Positions 47,619 through 59,481 of a stretch of DNA of 64,000 nt are shown here, in pieces. Each line of letters opens with the position of its first letter. Position 1 is the stretch's first letter. The stretch spans positions 434,001 through 498,000 of the forward strand of contig NZ_CP084876.1 in NCBI RefSeq assembly GCF_020525925.1, given 5' to 3'. Origin of the DNA: Klebsiella quasipneumoniae subsp. quasipneumoniae. GTDB lineage: Bacteria; Pseudomonadota; Gammaproteobacteria; Enterobacterales; Enterobacteriaceae. A program made the position numbers and the translations under genes. The notes beneath the pieces are model-generated. The model searched no databases. It saw nothing but the letters and a program-made list of their open reading frames with translations, and was not told the DNA's origin.

Positions 47619-49070
47619 TTATTTATCAGTAGTCAAAATAGGTGGCTGTGGTGCGGGACGGCCGAAACGGTTCCCTGCCACAAACGCCAGTAAACTCAGC
47701 AGCAGCGCGGGAACGATCGGGTGGAAGCCGAGAAACTGCACTTTCAGCGTGGCAAGTACGGCATACAGCACGCCGCCCACGATCATCGCGCTCAGCGCGC
47801 CAGCCGCGTTAGCACGTTCCCAATACAGGCCCAGTACCAGCGGCCACAGGAAGACGGCTTCCAGGCCGCCGAAGGCCAGCAGATTCAGCCAGATAATCAT
47901 CTCCGGCGGTCGCCAGGCCGCGAGCAGCAGCAGAACACCCAACAGGAGCGTGATGCCGGCGGACATGCGTTTTAGCCGCTTTTCGTTAGTCGCCTGATCC
48001 GGACGCCAGTTCAGATACAGATCCTTGATGATCGTAGCGGAACTTTGCAGAAGCTGGGCATTGATCGTCGACATAATCGCCGCCATCGGCGCGGCCAGAA
48101 AGATCCCTGCCGCAAAGGGCGGGAGCACTTTGACCATCAGCGTCGGGATCACCAGATCCGGTACGGTTAAGTCGGGGAGCACCGCCCGACCTAACGCGCC
48201 GGCCAGGTGCATGCCAAACATCAGGATCGCCACTACGATGGTGCCGATCATAATGCCGTGATGCACGGCTTTGCTGTCTTTGTAGGAGATACAGCGAACG
48301 GCGGTATGCGGCAGGCCAATGACGCCGAAGCAGACCAGCACCCAAAACGAGGCCATAAAGGTTGGCGAGAGGATATCTTCCGCCCCCTGCGGGGACACCA
48401 GCTTGACGTCGATCGACTGCAGAGTCTCTACCGCATGGCCAATCCCGCCGGCGGCGTGGATCACCCCCACCAGCAGCACGATCGTGCCGATCAGCATCAC
48501 CATGCCCTGCATGGTATCGTTGAGCACGCTGGCGCGAAAGCCGCCATAGGCGGTATACAGCGCGATGCTGATGCCGAAGATCAGCAGACCGGTATCGTAG
48601 GGAATACCCGCAGCTGTCTCCAGCAGGCGGGCGCCGCCGATAAACTGGACGGTCATGGCGCCAACGAAGGCTACCAGCAGGCTCAGGCTGGCCAGCCAGA
48701 CCAGCAGACGGCTCTGGTAGCGCGCAAACAGCATGTCATTGAGGGTGACGGCATTATAACGACGCGCAAGGATGGCGAATTTTTTTCCCAGTACGCCCAG
48801 CGACAGCCAGATGGCGGGGAGCTGGATCATCGCCAGCAGTACCCAGCCCAGGCCGTATTTATAGGCGGCGCCGGGTCCGCCGATAAATGAGCTGGCGCTG
48901 ATATAGGTGGCGGTTAGCGTCATGGCCAGCACGAAGCCGCCCATCGAGCGGCTGCCGAGAAAGTACTCATTAAGAAAGCTTCCTGAGGCGCGTTTTCTCA
49001 TGGCGTAAAGGGATAAGCCGAACACCACTACCAGATAGGCGATCAGGGGAATAATGACCTCAAACTGCAT
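47619..49070 (-). CDS. panF: Sodium/pantothenate symporter PanF
   Basis: PanF imports pantothenate, the coenzyme A precursor, with sodium. The 483-residue membrane protein belongs to the solute:sodium symporter family with about twelve or thirteen membrane segments and the motif [18 protein letters not shown]. The ATG at 49070 (MQFEVIIPL) is used; it overlaps the end of yhdT by 11 bases, and a longer frame from 49235 runs through yhdT in another frame and is rejected. Confidence 0.97.
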   Translation of the reverse strand: MQFEVIIPLIAYLVVVFGLSLYAMRKRASGSFLNEYFLGSRSMGGFVLAMTLTATYISASSFIGGPGAAYKYGLGWVLLAMIQLPAIWLSLGVLGKKFAILARRYNAVTLNDMLFARYQSRLLVWLASLSLLVAFVGAMTVQFIGGARLLETAAGIPYDTGLLIFGISIALYTAYGGFRASVLNDTMQGMVMLIGTIVLLVGVIHAAGGIGHAVETLQSIDVKLVSPQGAEDILSPTFMASFWVLVCFGVIGLPHTAVRCISYKDSKAVHHGIMIGTIVVAILMFGMHLAGALGRAVLPDLTVPDLVIPTLMVKVLPPFAAGIFLAAPMAAIMSTINAQLLQSSATIIKDLYLNWRPDQATNEKRLKRMSAGITLLLGVLLLLAAWRPPEMIIWLNLLAFGGLEAVFLWPLVLGLYWERANAAGALSAMIVGGVLYAVLATLKVQFLGFHPIVPALLLSLLAFVAGNRFGRPAPQPPILTTDK

Positions 49071-49302
49071 CATCGTCCTCCAGAGGAATGTCGCGGAAAA
49101 CCAGTTTGACCATCGCCCAGCACAGCAGAATAAACAGCAGCGGAACCAGCAGGCAGGCCATTTCAAACCAGTGGGGCAGGCCGGTAAAACCGATAGCCAC
49201 CCCCGGCAGATAGGCGGCGGCCAGCCAGGCGGCAAGATAGAGAAGGGTCAGCCACAGCGCCCAGCGCGCTTCTTTGTGGGCCTGAACAAAGCGTTTGTCC
49301 AT
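49060..49302 (-). CDS. yhdT: DUF997 membrane protein YhdT
   Basis: An 80-residue membrane protein with two predicted membrane segments (about 15-35 and 47-70), matching E. coli YhdT. It overlaps and precedes panF, and this pairing is conserved, so a role linked to pantothenate uptake is possible but not shown. Confidence 0.93.
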   Translation of the reverse strand: MDKRFVQAHKEARWALWLTLLYLAAWLAAAYLPGVAIGFTGLPHWFEMACLLVPLLFILLCWAMVKLVFRDIPLEDDDAV

Positions 49303-49370
49303 TTTTTGTCCCTTGAGGATAAAGAAAGCGGGGATTGTACCGCATGGTATAGATGAGGAGAGAGAAAAAG

Positions 49371-49397
49371 AAAAAAGGCCGGAAAATCCGGCCTTTT
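49371..49397 (-). terminator. Terminator after accC
   Basis: Read leftward, GGCCGGA pairs with TCCGGCC around TTT and is followed by six T residues, 15 bases after accC. A shorter T-run on the other side could act in reverse, but no rightward gene ends here. Confidence 0.92.
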
Positions 49398-49412
49398 GCT
49401 GAGAGAGCAGAA

Positions 49413-50762
49413 TTATTTTTCCTGCAAGCCGAGTTTTTTCTCCAGATAGTGGATGTTGGTGCCACCATGCTGGAAGTTCTCGTCGCTCATGATGCGCATC
49501 TGCAGATCGACGTTGGTCTTGATGCCATCGATGATCAGCTCCTGCAGCGCATTCTTCATGCGGGCAATCGCCACGTCACGGCTTTCGCCGTAGCAGATCA
49601 GTTTGCCGATCATGGAGTCATAGTACGGCGGTACGGTGTAGCCGGCGTAAATATGGGACTCCCAGCGCACGCCAAAGCCGCCCGGCGCGTGGAAACGGGT
49701 AATTTTACCCGGGCTCGGCAGGAAGGTGTTCGGGTCTTCGGCGTTGATACGGCATTCCACCGCATGGCCGCGAACCACCACTTCATCCTGCTTGATGGAC
49801 AGCGGCTGGCCGGCTGCGATACGCAGCTGCTCTTTGATCAGGTCAACGCCGGTGATCATTTCAGTTACCGGATGCTCTACCTGGATACGGGTGTTCATTT
49901 CAATGAAGTAGAACTCGCCGTTTTCGAAAAGGAACTCAAAGGTACCCGCCCCGCGGTAGCCGATATCGACACAGGCTTTCGCGCAACGCTCGCCGATGTA
50001 GCGACGCAGTTCCGGAGTGATGCCCGGCGCCGGCGCTTCTTCGACCACTTTCTGGTGACGACGCTGCATGGAGCAGTCACGTTCAGCCAGATAGATAGCG
50101 TTGCCCTGACCGTCCGCCAGTACCTGAATTTCAATGTGACGTGGGTTTTCCAGGTATTTCTCCATGTAGACCATATCGTTGTTGAAAGCCGCTTTGGCTT
50201 CCGCTTTGGTCATGGAGATGGACTGGGCCAGTTCAGCATCGCTGCGCACAACGCGCATACCGCGACCGCCGCCGCCGCCGGAGGCCTTGATGATCACCGG
50301 ATAGCCGATGCGTTTGGCATGGGCGCGGTTAGCGTCCATGTCGTCGGTCAGCGGGCCGTCAGAACCGGGTACGGTCGGGACGCCGGCTTTTTTCATGGCG
50401 GTGATCGCGGACACTTTGTCGCCCATCAGGCGGATGGTGTCGGCTTTCGGGCCGATGAAGATAAAGCCGGAGCGCTCAACCTGCTCAGCAAAGTTGGCGT
50501 TCTCAGAGAGGAAGCCATACCCCGGGTGAATTGCTACCGCGCCGGTGATCTCAGCGGCGCTGATGATAGCCGGGATGTTCAGATAGCTTTTTACGGACGG
50601 AGCCGGACCGATGCAGACCGTCTCATCCGCTAACAATACGTGTTTTAGATCGCGATCCGCGGTGGAATGCACAGCAACGGTCTTGATACCCAGTTCTTTA
50701 CAGGCACGAAGGATGCGCAGTGCGATCTCGCCACGGTTAGCGATGACAATTTTATCCAGCAT
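49413..50762 (-). CDS. accC: Biotin carboxylase AccC
   Basis: AccC is the ATP-dependent subunit of acetyl-CoA carboxylase that carboxylates biotin on AccB, the first committed step of fatty acid synthesis. The 449-residue protein has the ATP-grasp fold with the glycine-rich loop [10 protein letters not shown] (about 160-169) and the catalytic segment [14 protein letters not shown] (about 288-301). It lies 10 bases after accB. Confidence 0.99.
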   Translation of the reverse strand: MLDKIVIANRGEIALRILRACKELGIKTVAVHSTADRDLKHVLLADETVCIGPAPSVKSYLNIPAIISAAEITGAVAIHPGYGFLSENANFAEQVERSGFIFIGPKADTIRLMGDKVSAITAMKKAGVPTVPGSDGPLTDDMDANRAHAKRIGYPVIIKASGGGGGRGMRVVRSDAELAQSISMTKAEAKAAFNNDMVYMEKYLENPRHIEIQVLADGQGNAIYLAERDCSMQRRHQKVVEEAPAPGITPELRRYIGERCAKACVDIGYRGAGTFEFLFENGEFYFIEMNTRIQVEHPVTEMITGVDLIKEQLRIAAGQPLSIKQDEVVVRGHAVECRINAEDPNTFLPSPGKITRFHAPGGFGVRWESHIYAGYTVPPYYDSMIGKLICYGESRDVAIARMKNALQELIIDGIKTNVDLQMRIMSDENFQHGGTNIHYLEKKLGLQEK

Positions 50763-50772
50763 GTTCGCCTCG

Positions 50773-51240
50773 TTACTCGATAACTACCAGCGGCTCGTCG
50801 AATTCTACCGGTTGGCCGCTTTCGATCAGAATGGCTTTCACCACGCCGGCTTTGTCGGCTTCGATCTGGTTCATCATTTTCATCGCTTCGACGATGCACA
50901 GGGTGTCGCCCACGTTAACTTTCTGGCCAACTTCCACAAACGCTTTCGCGTCTGGGCTTGGCGTACGATAGAAAGTACCAACCATCGGGGAACGTACGAT
51001 GTGACCACTGATTTCCGCTTTTGCCGGCGCTTCTGCTGCTGCAGCTGGCGCGGCAGCCGCGGCGGCAGGTGCCTGAGGCTGCATCATCGGCGCAGCATAA
51101 GCCTGCTGCATAACCGGATAGCTTGCGGCCGGTGCAGAGCGGCTGATGCGAACAGACTCTTCGCCTTCAGAAATTTCCAGTTCGGAGATACCTGATTCTT
51201 CAACCAGCTCGATCAGTTTTTTAATCTTACGAATATCCAT
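50773..51240 (-). CDS. accB: Biotin carboxyl carrier protein AccB
   Basis: AccB carries the biotin that shuttles CO2 between AccC and the carboxyltransferase. The 155-residue protein has an N-terminal domain, an Ala/Pro-rich flexible linker (about 45-75) and a C-terminal biotinyl domain with biotin acceptor Lys121 in EAMKMMN and the characteristic thumb segment. It is also an autoregulator of the acc operon in E. coli. It lies 22 bases after aroQ. Confidence 0.98.
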   Translation of the reverse strand: MDIRKIKKLIELVEESGISELEISEGEESVRISRSAPAASYPVMQQAYAAPMMQPQAPAAAAAAPAAAAEAPAKAEISGHIVRSPMVGTFYRTPSPDAKAFVEVGQKVNVGDTLCIVEAMKMMNQIEADKAGVVKAILIESGQPVEFDEPLVVIE

Positions 51241-51262
51241 GAGTGGGTTCCGTACTCTTTGT

Positions 51263-51715
51263 TTAGTGTGATTGTGACAGGCGTTTTACCGCCGTCTGTA
51301 AAGCGTATGAATAGCCGTCCGCCCCCAGTCCGCAGATGACGCCAGCGGCGACATCTGACAGATACGAATGCTGGCGGAAGGGTTCGCGTGCATGCACATT
51401 GCTCAGGTGAATCTCGATAAACGGGATGTTCACGGCAAGCAAAGCGTCACGGATTGCTACGCTGGTATGCGTGAACGCGGCCGGATTAATCAGGATATAG
51501 TCCACGTTGTCTTTAGCCTGATGAATTCGGTCGATTAACGCATGCTCCGCGTTGGACTGCAGGTGATCCAGGCTCACATTCAGCGCCGCCGCTTCAGATG
51601 TTAAATGGTTAACAATCTCCGCCAGCGTGAGCGGACCATACTTCTCAGGCTCGCGGGTACCGAGCATGTTAATGTTTGGACCATTCAAAAGCAAAATGTG
51701 AAACTTCTTTGCCAT
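51263..51715 (-). CDS. aroQ: Type II 3-dehydroquinate dehydratase AroQ
   Basis: AroQ dehydrates 3-dehydroquinate to 3-dehydroshikimate by the type II mechanism. The 150-residue, flavodoxin-like enzyme has catalytic Tyr26 (TREPEKYG) and His103 ([11 protein letters not shown]) with the anion-binding NPAAFTHTS. The ATG at 51715 is used; the longer frame from 51766 is not supported. It leads the aroQ-accB-accC unit. E. coli uses the unrelated type I enzyme AroD and has no aroQ here. Confidence 0.96.
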   Translation of the reverse strand: MAKKFHILLLNGPNINMLGTREPEKYGPLTLAEIVNHLTSEAAALNVSLDHLQSNAEHALIDRIHQAKDNVDYILINPAAFTHTSVAIRDALLAVNIPFIEIHLSNVHAREPFRQHSYLSDVAAGVICGLGADGYSYALQTAVKRLSQSH

Positions 51716-51878
51716 CGTGTGGCGATCTCCTGCCATTTTCGGGTAAAAAACAACATATACCTTCAATGCGCCCTTGTCACCTTTTCAGGGTCAGAAAACC
51801 CCGTCAGGAAAGCCAAAGTCGCACATTATAACGATTTCGTAGCAATTGGCAGCTAAATACTGGTCTTATCAGGGAAGA

Positions 51879-51916
51879 TTATCAACCGCTATCTTAAAAA
51901 GAGTCGCGGTTGATAA
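51879..51916. repeat. 11-bp inverted repeat between msrQ and aroQ
   Basis: TTATCAACCGC (51879-51889) and GCGGTTGATAA (51906-51916) are perfect partners, 16 bases apart. It lies 31 bases downstream of msrQ and 163 bases upstream of aroQ. No T-run follows the stem, so a terminator is unlikely; it may be an operator or mRNA structure. Confidence 0.8.
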
Positions 51917-51947
51917 AGGATCTGCGGGAAACTGCACATTACGGGAT

Positions 51948-52547
51948 TCAGCGCCACCACTGGCGGAACTTCTTGTAACGCCATGCCAGCAGCGCCACTG
52001 CCAGCAGGGCATAAATGATGGGCTGCGGCGAGAGGATCTTCACTGACCACAGGTAGTGAATCGGCGCGAGGATCGCCACCAGATAGACGAAGTTGTGTAA
52101 AAGTTGCCAGCGGCGGCCCAGTTTTCGCTGCATCGCCTGCGTCGACGTCACCGCCAGCGCCAGCAGGATCGCCCAGCTGACCATGCCTAACGTCAGATAG
52201 GGGCGGTTGATAATCTCCGAGCCCAGCAGCGCCAGATTGTTAATGCCCAGCTCCAGCAGGGTATAGCTGGTCAGGTGCAGCGTCGCCCAGGCGAAACACC
52301 ATAAACCTAACAGGCGACGAACGCGAATCAATAATGGTTGTTTCGCATAGCGCGCCAGCGGGGAGACCAGCAGCGTCGCCAGCAGAAACTTCAGCGCCAT
52401 CCTGCCGGTAAAATGCTGGATATCCTTGGCCGGATCGGCGCTAAAGTAGCCCTGATGTCCGGCCCAGAATAGCCAGACCAGCGGCAAAAAACCCGCCAGA
52501 TGAAGTAAAACCTTCAGCCAGGCGATCTGTTTGACGGTGAAACGCAC
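51948..52547 (-). CDS. msrQ: Haem-binding membrane subunit MsrQ
   Basis: MsrQ (formerly YedZ) is an inner-membrane b-type haem protein that takes electrons from the quinone pool or a flavin reductase to the periplasmic reductase MsrP. The 199-residue protein has about six membrane segments with histidines suited as haem ligands ([16 protein letters not shown]). It starts with GTG overlapping the msrP stop (TAGTG). Confidence 0.96.
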   Translation of the reverse strand: MRFTVKQIAWLKVLLHLAGFLPLVWLFWAGHQGYFSADPAKDIQHFTGRMALKFLLATLLVSPLARYAKQPLLIRVRRLLGLWCFAWATLHLTSYTLLELGINNLALLGSEIINRPYLTLGMVSWAILLALAVTSTQAMQRKLGRRWQLLHNFVYLVAILAPIHYLWSVKILSPQPIIYALLAVALLAWRYKKFRQWWR

Positions 52548-53548
52548 TAGAAGTTCTCCCGCAGGTTCATGCCGCGATACAACGACGCCACCTCGTCGGC
52601 ATAGCCGTTAAACAGCAGGGTTGGCTGACGCTTGACATCGAGTACGCCGCCGGCGCCGATAAACCGCTCGCTGGCCTGCGACCAGCGGGGGTGATCGACG
52701 TGCGGATTGACGTTGGCGAAGAAGCCGTATTCGTCCGGTGCCGCCAGATTCCAGGTGGTCGGCGGCCGCTCGCGGGTCAATTCAATGCTGACGATGGATT
52801 TAATGCCTTTGAAACCGTACTTCCACGGCACAGTAAGGCGGACCGGCGCGCCATTTTGCGGCGGCAGCGCTTTGCCATACACCCCGACGGTGAGCAGCGT
52901 CAGCGGATGCATCGCTTCATCCAGCCGCAGCCCCTCCACGTAAGGGTAAGCCAGTCCCCCACCGATAAACCGATCTTTCTGCCCGGGCATTTGATCCGGA
53001 GCATAGAGGGTTTTGAAGGCCACATAGCGCGCATTGCTGGTGGGCTCCACCAGCGCCAACAGCTTATGCAGCGGGAAGCCGACCCAGGGGACCACCATCG
53101 ACCAGGCTTCCACGCAGCGCATACGATAAATACGCTCTTCCAGCGGGAAGCGTTTGGTCAGATCGTCATGGTCGAGAGTCAGCGGCTTCGCCACCTCACC
53201 GCCGATGGTCAATGTCCAGGGATCGGTGCGCAGGCTACCCGCGTTCGCCGCCGGATCGGCTTTATCGAGGCCGAATTCATAAAAGTTATTGTAGCCGGAG
53301 ACTTTATCTTCCGGGGTAAGCGTCAGCTTAGCCTGCCATTCAGCGGGTTTAGCAAAGTCCAGGGCTTTGCCCGCCGGGGCTGGCGGACGGTCGTGGCCTT
53401 TAAACCAGTCCAGCAGGTCGGCCTGCGCGGCGGCGGGAAGCGAAAGGGCGGTCGCGCTGATGCCCAGCATTTTCAGTACCTGGCGCCGCTGGAGCATAAA
53501 AACGGATTCGGCCGTGACGTCGGCTTCCGTCAGTTTTTTTCTTTTCAT
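52547..53548 (-). CDS. msrP: Periplasmic methionine sulfoxide reductase MsrP
   Basis: MsrP (YedY) is a molybdenum enzyme that repairs oxidised methionine in periplasmic proteins. The 333-residue precursor has a twin-arginine signal (RRQVLK at 21-26, cleavage near residue 43) and the Mo-pterin ligand Cys145 (Cys102 in the mature protein) in YRMRCVEAW. The ATG at 53548 is chosen because GGAGG at 53554-53558 is spaced for it; a second in-frame ATG lies at 53563. The ribosome binding site lies inside a strong hairpin. Neighbour msrQ is translationally coupled. Confidence 0.96.
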   Translation of the reverse strand: MKRKKLTEADVTAESVFMLQRRQVLKMLGISATALSLPAAAQADLLDWFKGHDRPPAPAGKALDFAKPAEWQAKLTLTPEDKVSGYNNFYEFGLDKADPAANAGSLRTDPWTLTIGGEVAKPLTLDHDDLTKRFPLEERIYRMRCVEAWSMVVPWVGFPLHKLLALVEPTSNARYVAFKTLYAPDQMPGQKDRFIGGGLAYPYVEGLRLDEAMHPLTLLTVGVYGKALPPQNGAPVRLTVPWKYGFKGIKSIVSIELTRERPPTTWNLAAPDEYGFFANVNPHVDHPRWSQASERFIGAGGVLDVKRQPTLLFNGYADEVASLYRGMNLRENF

Positions 53549-53553
53549 GGTGT

Positions 53554-53587
53554 CCTCCGTCATGCGTTTCCTTAAGCATGACGGAGG
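53554..53587 (-). promoter_or_regulatory. Hairpin hiding the msrP ribosome binding site
   Basis: CCTCCGTCATGC (53554-53565) and GCATGACGGAGG (53576-53587) are perfect 12-base partners around a 10-base loop. Read leftward, the 3' arm carries the GGAGG of msrP (53558-53554), six bases before its ATG. If transcribed it would block ribosome entry. The arm also contains an alternative start ATG at 53563. Could also be a DNA operator. Confidence 0.75.
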
Positions 53588-53855
53588 CGGCGATGAATCG
53601 CGAATATGTCACGAAAAATTGCACATTAGGAGCATGGGCCGCCGCCGAAGCAGGGGCGCGGTCGTCCAGGAATCATCGGAAAGTGGCGCAAGACGTTTCC
53701 TTTACCGCGCCTGACCCGGCATCTTTAGCAGGGAAAAAAGCGGACGGGAGGCTGGCAGGACGGAAAATCGGCAATAATGTGCGCCGCTGGCGCGGGTTTG
53801 CCATCCAGCGTCTAAAATTAAAGCGCTTCTGGCGCAGGCCGCAGGCGGGCGGCGA

Positions 53856-53883
53856 TTGGCAAATTTTTTCTGCCGACTATACT
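53856..53883 (+). promoter_or_regulatory. Candidate csrD promoter
   Basis: TTGGCA at 53856-53861 and TATACT at 53878-53883, 16 bases apart, about 165 bases before csrD. A perfect repeat TATCGGC/GCCGATA lies just downstream (53887-53908). Apart from this, the msrP hairpin and the csrD ribosome binding region, the gap 53549-54049 holds nothing I can support. Confidence 0.5.
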
Positions 53884-54049
53884 CGCTATCGGCATACTTT
53901 CGCCGATAATACGCATTCCATTGCCAGACTCGCCATCTTTGATAGTATGCGTCGCGCTTTAAAAGGTTAATGCTAGCGTCAAGGCGCGCGCCGGCACGGG
54001 AGCCTGATGGTTCATCGGGCAGTCATTCACTCGCGGAGTTAACACAGGG

Positions 54050-55990
54050 ATGCGATTAACGACGAAGTTCTCAGCCTTTATCACGCTGCTAACTAGCCTG
54101 ACCATCTTTGTCACGCTGATTGGCGCTTCGCTGAGTTTTTACAACGGCATTGAGAACAAGGTCGAAAACCGGGTTCAGGCGGTGGCGACCATGCTGGATA
54201 ACCGGCTCATCACCACCTCTTTTGATAAGCTTGAGCCGCAGCTGGATGAGCTGATGACGCCGATAGAGATCGTGCATATCGATTTCATGCTTAACGGTAA
54301 ACCGCTCTACAGCCACTCCCGAACCGACAGCTATCGCCCGCTTGGCAGTCATGAGCAATTCCGTGAGATCACGGTCCCATCGTTGAAACATCCCGGTATC
54401 TCTCTGCATCTGGTCTACGTTGACCCGATGGTGAACTATTTCCGTTCGCTGTCGATTACCGCCCCGCTGTCGATCTCCATCGGCTTCATGGTGGTGATTA
54501 TTTTCTTCGCCGTCCGCTGGATCCGCCGCCAGCTGGCGGGTCAGGAGCTGCTTGAGCTTCGTTCCACGCGTATCCTGAGCGGCGAGCGCGGGCCGCAGGT
54601 GCGCGGCTCAGTCTATGAATGGCCTGCCAGCACCAGTAGCGCGCTGGATATGCTGCTGTCGGAGCTGCAGTTTGCCAGCGATCAGCGCAGCCGGATGGAT
54701 ACGCTGATTCGCTCCTATGCGGCACAGGATTCTAAAACCGGGCTGAATAATCGCCTGTTTTTTGACAATCAGCTGGCCACGCTGCTGGAAGATCAGGAGA
54801 AGGTGGGGGCGTACGGCATCGTGATGATGATCCGTCTACCGGAGTTTGATCTGCTACGGGACAACTGGGGGCGGGCAGCGGCCGAAGAACATTACTTCAC
54901 GCTTATCAACCTGCTCTCTACCTTTATTATGCGTTACCCTGGCGCGCTGCTGGCGCGCTATCACCGTAGCGACTTCGCCGTGCTGCTGCCGCACCGTACG
55001 TTAAAAGAGGCGGATAGTATCGCCGGGCTGCTGCTGAAGGCCATGGACGCGCTGCCTCCGACGCGGATCCTCGATCGTGACGATATGATGCATATCGGCA
55101 TCTGTTCTTTCCGCAGCGGACAATCGGCGGCGCAAGTGATGGAACATGCAGAAGCGGCGACGCGCAACGCGGTGCTGCAGGGCAGCAACAGCTGGTCGGT
55201 CTATGACGATACCCTTCCGGAGAAAGGCCGCGGCAACGTTCGCTGGCGGACGCTGATCGAACAGATGCTGAGCCGCGGCGGGCCGCGGTTGTACCAGAAG
55301 CCCGCCGTTACCCGCGACGGTCGGGTGCATCACCGTGAACTGATGTCGCGGATGTACGACGGTAAAGAAGAGGTGATTGCCGCCGAGTACATGCCGATGG
55401 TGCTGCAGTTTGGCCTGGCGGAGGAGTATGACCGCCTGCAGGTGACGCGCCTGCTGCCGTTTTTAGGCTTCTGGCCCGAGGAGAATCTGGCGCTGCAGCT
55501 GTCGGTGGAGTCGCTGATCCGTCCGCGTTTCCAGCGCTGGCTGCGCGATGCTCTGATGCAGTGTGAAAAATCGCAGCGTCAACGGATTATTTTTGAACTT
55601 GCTGAGGCAGATGTTTGTCAATATATCGGCCGTCTGCAGCCGGTTATGCGGTTGGTTAACGCGCTTGGCGTTCGGGTGGCGGTGGTTCAGGCAGGGTTAA
55701 CCCTGGTGGGAACCAGCTGGATCAAGCAGCTGGATGCGGAGCTGATCAAACTGCATCCGGGCCTGGCGCGCAACATCGAAAAGCGCAGCGAGAACCAGCT
55801 GCTGGTGCAAAGCCTGGTGGAAGCCTGTAAAGGCATGCCTATGCAAGTTTTTGCGACGGGCGTACGCAGCCGCAGCGAGTGGCTGGTACTGTCCCAATGC
55901 GGTGTCACGGGCGGGCAGGGGGAATTTTTTGCCGCCTCACAGCCACTTGACACAAATGTGAAAAAATATTCGCAAAGATACTCGGTTTGA
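54050..55990 (+). CDS. csrD: RNase E specificity factor CsrD
   Basis: CsrD makes the regulatory RNAs CsrB and CsrC sensitive to RNase E and so tunes the carbon storage regulator CsrA. The 646-residue membrane protein has two membrane segments (about 8-30 and 137-160), a HAMP-like region, and degenerate GGDEF and EAL domains. The signature residues are changed to HRSDF (305-309) and ELM (430-432), as in E. coli CsrD, so it should neither make nor break cyclic-di-GMP. Confidence 0.96.
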   Translation: MRLTTKFSAFITLLTSLTIFVTLIGASLSFYNGIENKVENRVQAVATMLDNRLITTSFDKLEPQLDELMTPIEIVHIDFMLNGKPLYSHSRTDSYRPLGSHEQFREITVPSLKHPGISLHLVYVDPMVNYFRSLSITAPLSISIGFMVVIIFFAVRWIRRQLAGQELLELRSTRILSGERGPQVRGSVYEWPASTSSALDMLLSELQFASDQRSRMDTLIRSYAAQDSKTGLNNRLFFDNQLATLLEDQEKVGAYGIVMMIRLPEFDLLRDNWGRAAAEEHYFTLINLLSTFIMRYPGALLARYHRSDFAVLLPHRTLKEADSIAGLLLKAMDALPPTRILDRDDMMHIGICSFRSGQSAAQVMEHAEAATRNAVLQGSNSWSVYDDTLPEKGRGNVRWRTLIEQMLSRGGPRLYQKPAVTRDGRVHHRELMSRMYDGKEEVIAAEYMPMVLQFGLAEEYDRLQVTRLLPFLGFWPEENLALQLSVESLIRPRFQRWLRDALMQCEKSQRQRIIFELAEADVCQYIGRLQPVMRLVNALGVRVAVVQAGLTLVGTSWIKQLDAELIKLHPGLARNIEKRSENQLLVQSLVEACKGMPMQVFATGVRSRSEWLVLSQCGVTGGQGEFFAASQPLDTNVKKYSQRYSV

Positions 55991-56102
55991 TCTGCCGTTT
56001 AGCGTGATTTCACGTAGAATAACGCGCGCCATCGTGAAGGGGGTGTGCTTGTCTACCTGCCGGATCATCGCAATGTAAATGCCAGTGACCCTCCTTTGAC
56101 AG

Positions 56103-56170
56103 GTTACAAATTCAGGCGTGGAGCGCTGCTGAAGATTTCAGCAATGAACGGAGTCGGAAAAATTTGTAAC
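56103..56170 (+). other. Structured segment in the mreB leader
   Basis: GTTACAAATT (56103-56112) and AATTTGTAAC (56161-56170) form a perfect 10-bp outer stem. Inside lies a small hairpin GCTGAA-GAT-TTCAGC (56128-56142). The element is 126 bases before the mreB start within the 305-base gap after csrD. A -10-like TAGAAT at 56015-56020 lies upstream. A regulatory role is inferred only from the pairing. Confidence 0.6.
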
Positions 56171-56181
56171 AAAGGAAATGA

Positions 56182-57339
<1,158 letters not shown>

Positions 57340-57409
57340 TCAGCCTGAAGGTCCGGGGTGGCTTCCGCGCTGCCCCTGGTCTTTACTGACACGAGAATAC
57401 GCATAGCCT

Positions 57410-58890
<1,481 letters not shown>

Positions 58891-58897
58891 GGTTGAT

Positions 58898-59479
58898 ATG
58901 ACAACTCTGTATCTTGCTTCTGGTTCCCCGCGTCGGCAGGAACTGCTGACTCAGCTTGGTCTCGCGTTTGAGCGTCTGGTTCCTGGTATCGAGGAGCAGC
59001 GCCAGCCGCAGGAGAGCGCGCAGCACTATGTCGTGCGCCTGGCGCGCGAAAAGGCGCAGGCCGGAGTGGCGCTGGCATCGCGGGATTTGCCGGTTTTGGG
59101 AGCGGATACGATTGTTATTTTGAACGGCGAAGTGCTGGAAAAACCGCGCGACGCCGAACACGCTGCAGCGATGCTGCGCCTGCTTTCCGGCCAAACCCAT
59201 CAGGTCATGACCGCGGTGGCGCTGGCGGATAAGCAGCAGACGCTGGATTGCTTGGTGGTCACGGAAGTGACCTTCCGGCCGCTCAGCGAGCAGGATATCG
59301 CCGATTATGTGGCCAGCGGCGAGCCTTTAGATAAAGCAGGTGCATACGGTATTCAAGGGTTGGGTGGCTGTTTCGTCAGGAAGATTAATGGCAGCTATCA
59401 CGCCGTAGTCGGCTTACCGCTGGTGGAAACGTATGAGTTGCTCAGTAACTTTAACTCACTGCGTAAAGAAAAGGGATAA
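58898..59479 (+). CDS. yhdE: Maf-family nucleotide pyrophosphatase YhdE
   Basis: YhdE is a Maf-family enzyme that hydrolyses dTTP and UTP (and modified analogues) to monophosphates, probably as house-cleaning. The 193-residue protein has the Maf signature [10 protein letters not shown] (about 8-17) and the catalytic Asp in LGADTIV. The ATG at 58898 gives [13 protein letters not shown]; the frame from 58877 is rejected. It lies 7 bases after mreD. Confidence 0.95.
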   Translation: MTTLYLASGSPRRQELLTQLGLAFERLVPGIEEQRQPQESAQHYVVRLAREKAQAGVALASRDLPVLGADTIVILNGEVLEKPRDAEHAAAMLRLLSGQTHQVMTAVALADKQQTLDCLVVTEVTFRPLSEQDIADYVASGEPLDKAGAYGIQGLGGCFVRKINGSYHAVVGLPLVETYELLSNFNSLRKEKG

Positions 59480-59481
59480 AG

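Noticed and set aside
49070..49235. A longer PanF start giving 538 residues
   Set aside because: The extra 55 residues are yhdT read in another frame; the ATG at 49070 gives the family length and start.
53578..53970. A 130-codon frame on the plus strand between msrP and csrD
   Set aside because: It has no clear ribosome binding site, overlaps the msrP hairpin and the csrD promoter, resembles no known family, and its Arg-rich composition fits chance coding in GC-rich DNA.
54050..55990. CsrD as an active cyclic-di-GMP enzyme
   Set aside because: The GGDEF and EAL signatures are replaced by HRSDF and ELM, the known inactive pattern of CsrD.
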